Shown in pieces: positions 14,195 through 16,395 of a stretch of DNA of 16,395 nucleotides. The DNA comes from an uncultured Succinivibrio sp. Lineage in GTDB: Bacteria > Pseudomonadota > Gammaproteobacteria > Enterobacterales > Succinivibrionaceae. The stretch covers positions 1 through 16,395 of the forward strand of contig CAAGAC010000127.1 in assembly GCA_900767695.1 (NCBI GenBank), given 5' to 3'. The position numbers and the translations under genes are program-made. Numbering within the stretch: the first letter of the stretch is position 1; each line of letters opens with the position of its first letter. Below the pieces are notes generated by a model, which had not been told where the DNA came from, searched no databases, and saw only the letters and a program-made list of their open reading frames with translations.

Positions 14195-15877
14195 TCAGGA
14201 GAGCTTCCTTGAGGTCACGGCGGCGGATCCCGGCCCCAGGACTAGGGTGCCGCCGTTGCGGCGGACAGGACCCGTGGAGAGGATCATCTCGGCGCTGTCC
14301 CCAGCATCGATGGCCTTCTTCGAGAAGTTGGCGTAGACGCGGATCTCCTCGTGCCCGTCATGCCTCCTGTAGGCCATGAAGCTGTCGTCCGGGCATGGCA
14401 GGGGCGCGAAGTCGCCGCAGGCGAGGCACTCCCCGTGCTCGCCTGACTTGCGCACGGCGATGAGCTTGCGGTACCAGTTGAGCACCGAGTCGGGATCGGC
14501 AAGCTCGGCCTTCGCGTTGAGCTCCCTCCAGTCCTGGTGGAGGCGGATCCACGGGGTTCCGGTGGTGAAGCCTGCGTTCATCGTGTCGTCCCATGGCATC
14601 GGGGTGCGCGACTGGTCGCGGGTGTGCAGCGAGACGCACGCGAGCGCCTGCTCCCTTGAAAAGCCGTGCGCAAGGCACTTCTGGTACTCCTCCCTGGCGA
14701 GAAGATCGCGGAACTCTCCTGGATCGTCGAAGTCGGTCTTGGTCATCCCCAGCTCCTGCCCCTGGTAGATGAAGGGCAGACCGCGCAGGAAGAGGAAGGC
14801 CGTGGCCAGGACCTTGGCGCCCTGGGCGTTCTGCAGCCCCGGGCGCAGGAAGAAGCTCAGCGCGCGCGGCTCGTCATGGTTCTCGGTGATGATCGAGGCC
14901 ATGCCGGTGCGCATCGCAAGCTCCTGCCCCCTGAAGCTGCCGTCGCGGTACAGCCTCACCGTGGGCTTCTCGTAGGCGTAGTACCCGGGCTTCTTTTCAA
15001 ACATCTCGCGCACGGTGAAGTCGAAGACGCTCGAGAAGGCGCCGTCGGGGCCGTAGATGTCCAGGAGAACGTCCTGGTTGAGGCCGAAGGCCTCGCCCAC
15101 GGTGAAGGCCCCGCGCGGCCTCACCGTGCGGTCGCGCACGGCCCTGAGCATGGCAGGGGCCCTGTCGGCGAGCTTCGCTGTCATCCTCGAGCACGAGCAC
15201 ATCCCGTCGCCCTCCTCGTCGGGCGGCAGCCCCGGGAACGAGGTGTCCTTGGCGATGTTCATGATCGCGTCGACGCGGAAGCCGTCGATGCCGAGGTCGA
15301 GCCACCAGTTCATCATCGAGCAGATCATGTCGATGACCTTCGGGTTGCCCCAGTTGAGATCGGGCTGCTCCCTTGCAAAGTAGTGGAGGTACCAGAGTCC
15401 AGTGTGCCCAGGCACCCTCTCCCAGACGCTGCCGCCGAAGTAGGAGCGCAGGTTGTCAGGAGGAGTGCCGTCGTCATGTCCCTTGACGAAGTAGAAGCAC
15501 TTGCCGGGGTCGCCCAGCGGATCCGCAAGCGCCTTTTTAAAGAGCTCGTGCTCGGAGGAGCAGTGGTTGACCACCAGATCCATGATGAGCTTCATGCCGC
15601 GGGAGTGGACTCCCGAGAGCAGCTCCCTGAAGTCGTCCATGGTGCCGAACTCGCGGCCGATGGCGCGGTAGTCGGAGATGTCGTATCCGTTGTCGACCTG
15701 GGGCGAGGGGTAGACCGGCGAGAGCCAGATGATGTCCACCCCGAGTGCCTTGAGGTAGTCGAGCTTCGAGATGATCCCCGGGATGTCGCCGATGCCGTCG
15801 CCGTTGCTGTCCTTGAAGGATCTCGGATAGATCTGGTAGGCGATGGCGCCGTGCCACCACTGCTTGCTCCTTGCCAC
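14195..15877 (-). CDS. GH13 alpha-glucosidase (oligo-1,6-glucosidase subfamily type)
   Basis: A 560-residue cytoplasmic glycoside hydrolase with no signal peptide, expected to split glucose from short alpha-glucosides. Conserved GH13 regions appear in order: AIAYQIYPRSF, calcium-loop motif DSNGDGIGD, DLVVNH, subfamily marker QPDLNW, GFRVDAI with nucleophile D203, VGEAF with acid/base E262, and ENHDEPR with third acid D335. QPDLNW places it with oligo-1,6-glucosidases, trehalose-6-phosphate hydrolases and related alpha-glucosidases. The residue after the nucleophile is Ala; in this group Val is linked with alpha-1,6 and Ala or Thr with alpha-1,4 preference, so a maltose or maltooligosaccharide substrate is plausible. 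No PTS or transporter gene is adjacent to settle it. Start supported by AGGAG 7 bases upstream. Same strand as dapE, 67 bases downstream of it. Confidence 0.93.
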   Translation of the reverse strand: MARSKQWWHGAIAYQIYPRSFKDSNGDGIGDIPGIISKLDYLKALGVDIIWLSPVYPSPQVDNGYDISDYRAIGREFGTMDDFRELLSGVHSRGMKLIMDLVVNHCSSEHELFKKALADPLGDPGKCFYFVKGHDDGTPPDNLRSYFGGSVWERVPGHTGLWYLHYFAREQPDLNWGNPKVIDMICSMMNWWLDLGIDGFRVDAIMNIAKDTSFPGLPPDEEGDGMCSCSRMTAKLADRAPAMLRAVRDRTVRPRGAFTVGEAFGLNQDVLLDIYGPDGAFSSVFDFTVREMFEKKPGYYAYEKPTVRLYRDGSFRGQELAMRTGMASIITENHDEPRALSFFLRPGLQNAQGAKVLATAFLFLRGLPFIYQGQELGMTKTDFDDPGEFRDLLAREEYQKCLAHGFSREQALACVSLHTRDQSRTPMPWDDTMNAGFTTGTPWIRLHQDWRELNAKAELADPDSVLNWYRKLIAVRKSGEHGECLACGDFAPLPCPDDSFMAYRRHDGHEEIRVYANFSKKAIDAGDSAEMILSTGPVRRNGGTLVLGPGSAAVTSRKLS

Positions 15878-15897
15878 GTTGTGCTCCTTTGCTTGTT

Positions 15898-15927
15898 CTT
15901 TTAATTGAATTAAATAGGATTGTCCAA
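15898..15927 (-). promoter_or_regulatory. Candidate promoter of the alpha-glucosidase gene
   Basis: On the minus strand TTGGAC (15922-15927) and TAAAAG (15898-15903) are 18 bases apart in the only AT-rich stretch of this end of the window. Predicted start near 15891 would leave a leader of about 13 bases with the Shine-Dalgarno inside. Just upstream a 5-bp hairpin GCAGG/CCTGC (15929-15941) followed by TTT on the minus strand might weakly end dapE transcription. All of this is consensus matching only. Confidence 0.35.
15900..15914. promoter_or_regulatory. Perfect AT palindrome overlapping the glucosidase promoter (possible operator)
   Basis: TTTAATT and AATTAAA form a perfect 7-bp inverted repeat around a single G, overlapping the candidate -10 box. 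Such placement suits a repressor site for a sugar gene, but AT-rich promoters give palindromes by chance and no regulator gene is visible. Confidence 0.3.
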
Positions 15928-15944
15928 AGCAGGCGCCCTGCGCG

Positions 15945-16395
15945 TCAGTCCCCGAGCATGCGCATGAGCAGGCGCTCGTAGATGGCGGCCAGGCGGTCGG
16001 GATCCTCGGCGGCTACATGCTCGTCGATGCCGTGGATGTTCAGGGCGGGCGGTCCAAACTCCGCGACCTCGGAGCCCAATGGCGAGATGAAGCGCCCGTC
16101 CGAGGTGCCGCCCGAGGTTGAGAGCCTGGGCTCGATCCCGGTTTCCTCTCTTACTGTCTCGACGAGCGCCTTCAGGAACTCGCCTTTTGGCGTCTCGAAC
16201 GGCAGGCCGTTGAGGCGCCAGGCGGCCTCGGCCCTGGCGCCTGTTTTTGAGAGAGCCTCCTCAAAGCGCGTCTTGATGGATTCAGGCGACATCGAGGGGT
16301 TGAAGCGCCAGTTGCACATGAAGAGGCACTCGCCCGGGGCGACGTTCTCCGCGCCGGTGCCGCAGCGGATGTTGGTGATCTGGAAAGAGGTGGGC
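15945..16395 (-). CDS. dapE: Succinyl-diaminopimelate desuccinylase, C-terminal part
   Basis: A zinc-dependent M20-family enzyme that removes succinate from N-succinyl-LL-diaminopimelate, for lysine and peptidoglycan synthesis in the cytoplasm. About 149 residues are visible; the N-terminus, with most metal ligands, lies beyond the right edge. The open frame runs to the edge with PTSFQITNIRCGTGAENV, then PGECLFMCNWRFNPSMSPE (dimerisation domain), LNGLPFETPKGEF, STSGGTSDGRFISPLGSEV and FGPPALNIHGIDEHV, which holds the C-terminal zinc-ligand histidine (NIH). The ATG at 16317-16319 is internal, since homology continues upstream of it. The order of blocks matches E. coli DapE closely. Stop at 15945-15947. 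Confidence 0.95.
   Translation of the reverse strand, partial: PTSFQITNIRCGTGAENVAPGECLFMCNWRFNPSMSPESIKTRFEEALSKTGARAEAAWRLNGLPFETPKGEFLKALVETVREETGIEPRLSTSGGTSDGRFISPLGSEVAEFGPPALNIHGIDEHVAAEDPDRLAAIYERLLMRMLGD

Noticed and set aside
14666..15904. Open frame of 412 codons on the plus strand, opposite the alpha-glucosidase
   Set aside because: Fully antisense to a GH13 gene with all catalytic motifs; composition is that of a shadow frame.

Overview
The window is high-GC DNA from a Gram-negative bacterium, most likely a gammaproteobacterium with an anaerobic or fermentative life. Evidence for Gram-negative: a CMP-KDO synthetase (lipopolysaccharide synthesis), a periplasmic alpha-2-macroglobulin and a dapE gene. 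Evidence for anaerobic habit: thiazole synthesis uses the radical-SAM enzyme ThiH rather than the oxygen-dependent ThiO. The ThiE, DapE and KdsB parts read like enterobacterial proteins, and periplasmic-sensor GGDEF proteins of this type are common in Aeromonadales relatives such as Succinivibrionaceae. The family assignment is inference. Arg AGG is a common codon and GATC tetramers look over-represented.

Layout. Bases 1-500 hold the 3' end of kdsB (+). A perfect 16-bp inverted repeat (514-547) separates it from a convergent diguanylate cyclase with two periplasmic solute-binding-protein-like domains (583-3006, -). A 373-base intergenic region (3007-3379) carries divergent promoter candidates and a TPP riboswitch. 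Bases 3380-9463 (+) hold a compact thiamin operon: thiC, a thiD-thiE fusion, thiF, thiS, thiG, thiH. Hairpins at 9488-9535 end it and also face the convergent neighbour. Bases 9550-14097 (-) encode a 1515-residue alpha-2-macroglobulin family protein that appears to lack the thioester. Upstream of it on the same strand are a GH13 alpha-glucosidase (14195-15877) and the 3' part of dapE (15945 to the window end).

How the genes work together. The thi operon covers both halves of thiamin phosphate synthesis. ThiC makes HMP-P from AIR, the ThiD domain makes HMP-PP, ThiF adenylates ThiS for sulfur loading, ThiH makes dehydroglycine from tyrosine, ThiG makes the thiazole, and the ThiE domain joins the two halves. 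The promoter places the transcript start almost exactly at riboswitch stem P1. A helix just after the aptamer can cover the ribosome-binding region and start codon of thiC, so regulation is probably at translation. The remaining genes look unrelated to thiamin.

I found no phage, transposon, CRISPR, tRNA or rRNA, and no wholly new system. The most interesting points are a ThiF with no cysteine at the sulfur-transfer position, the ThiDE fusion with its riboswitch platform, an alpha-2-macroglobulin without its CxEQ motif, and a sensor diguanylate cyclase with a broken inhibitory site.
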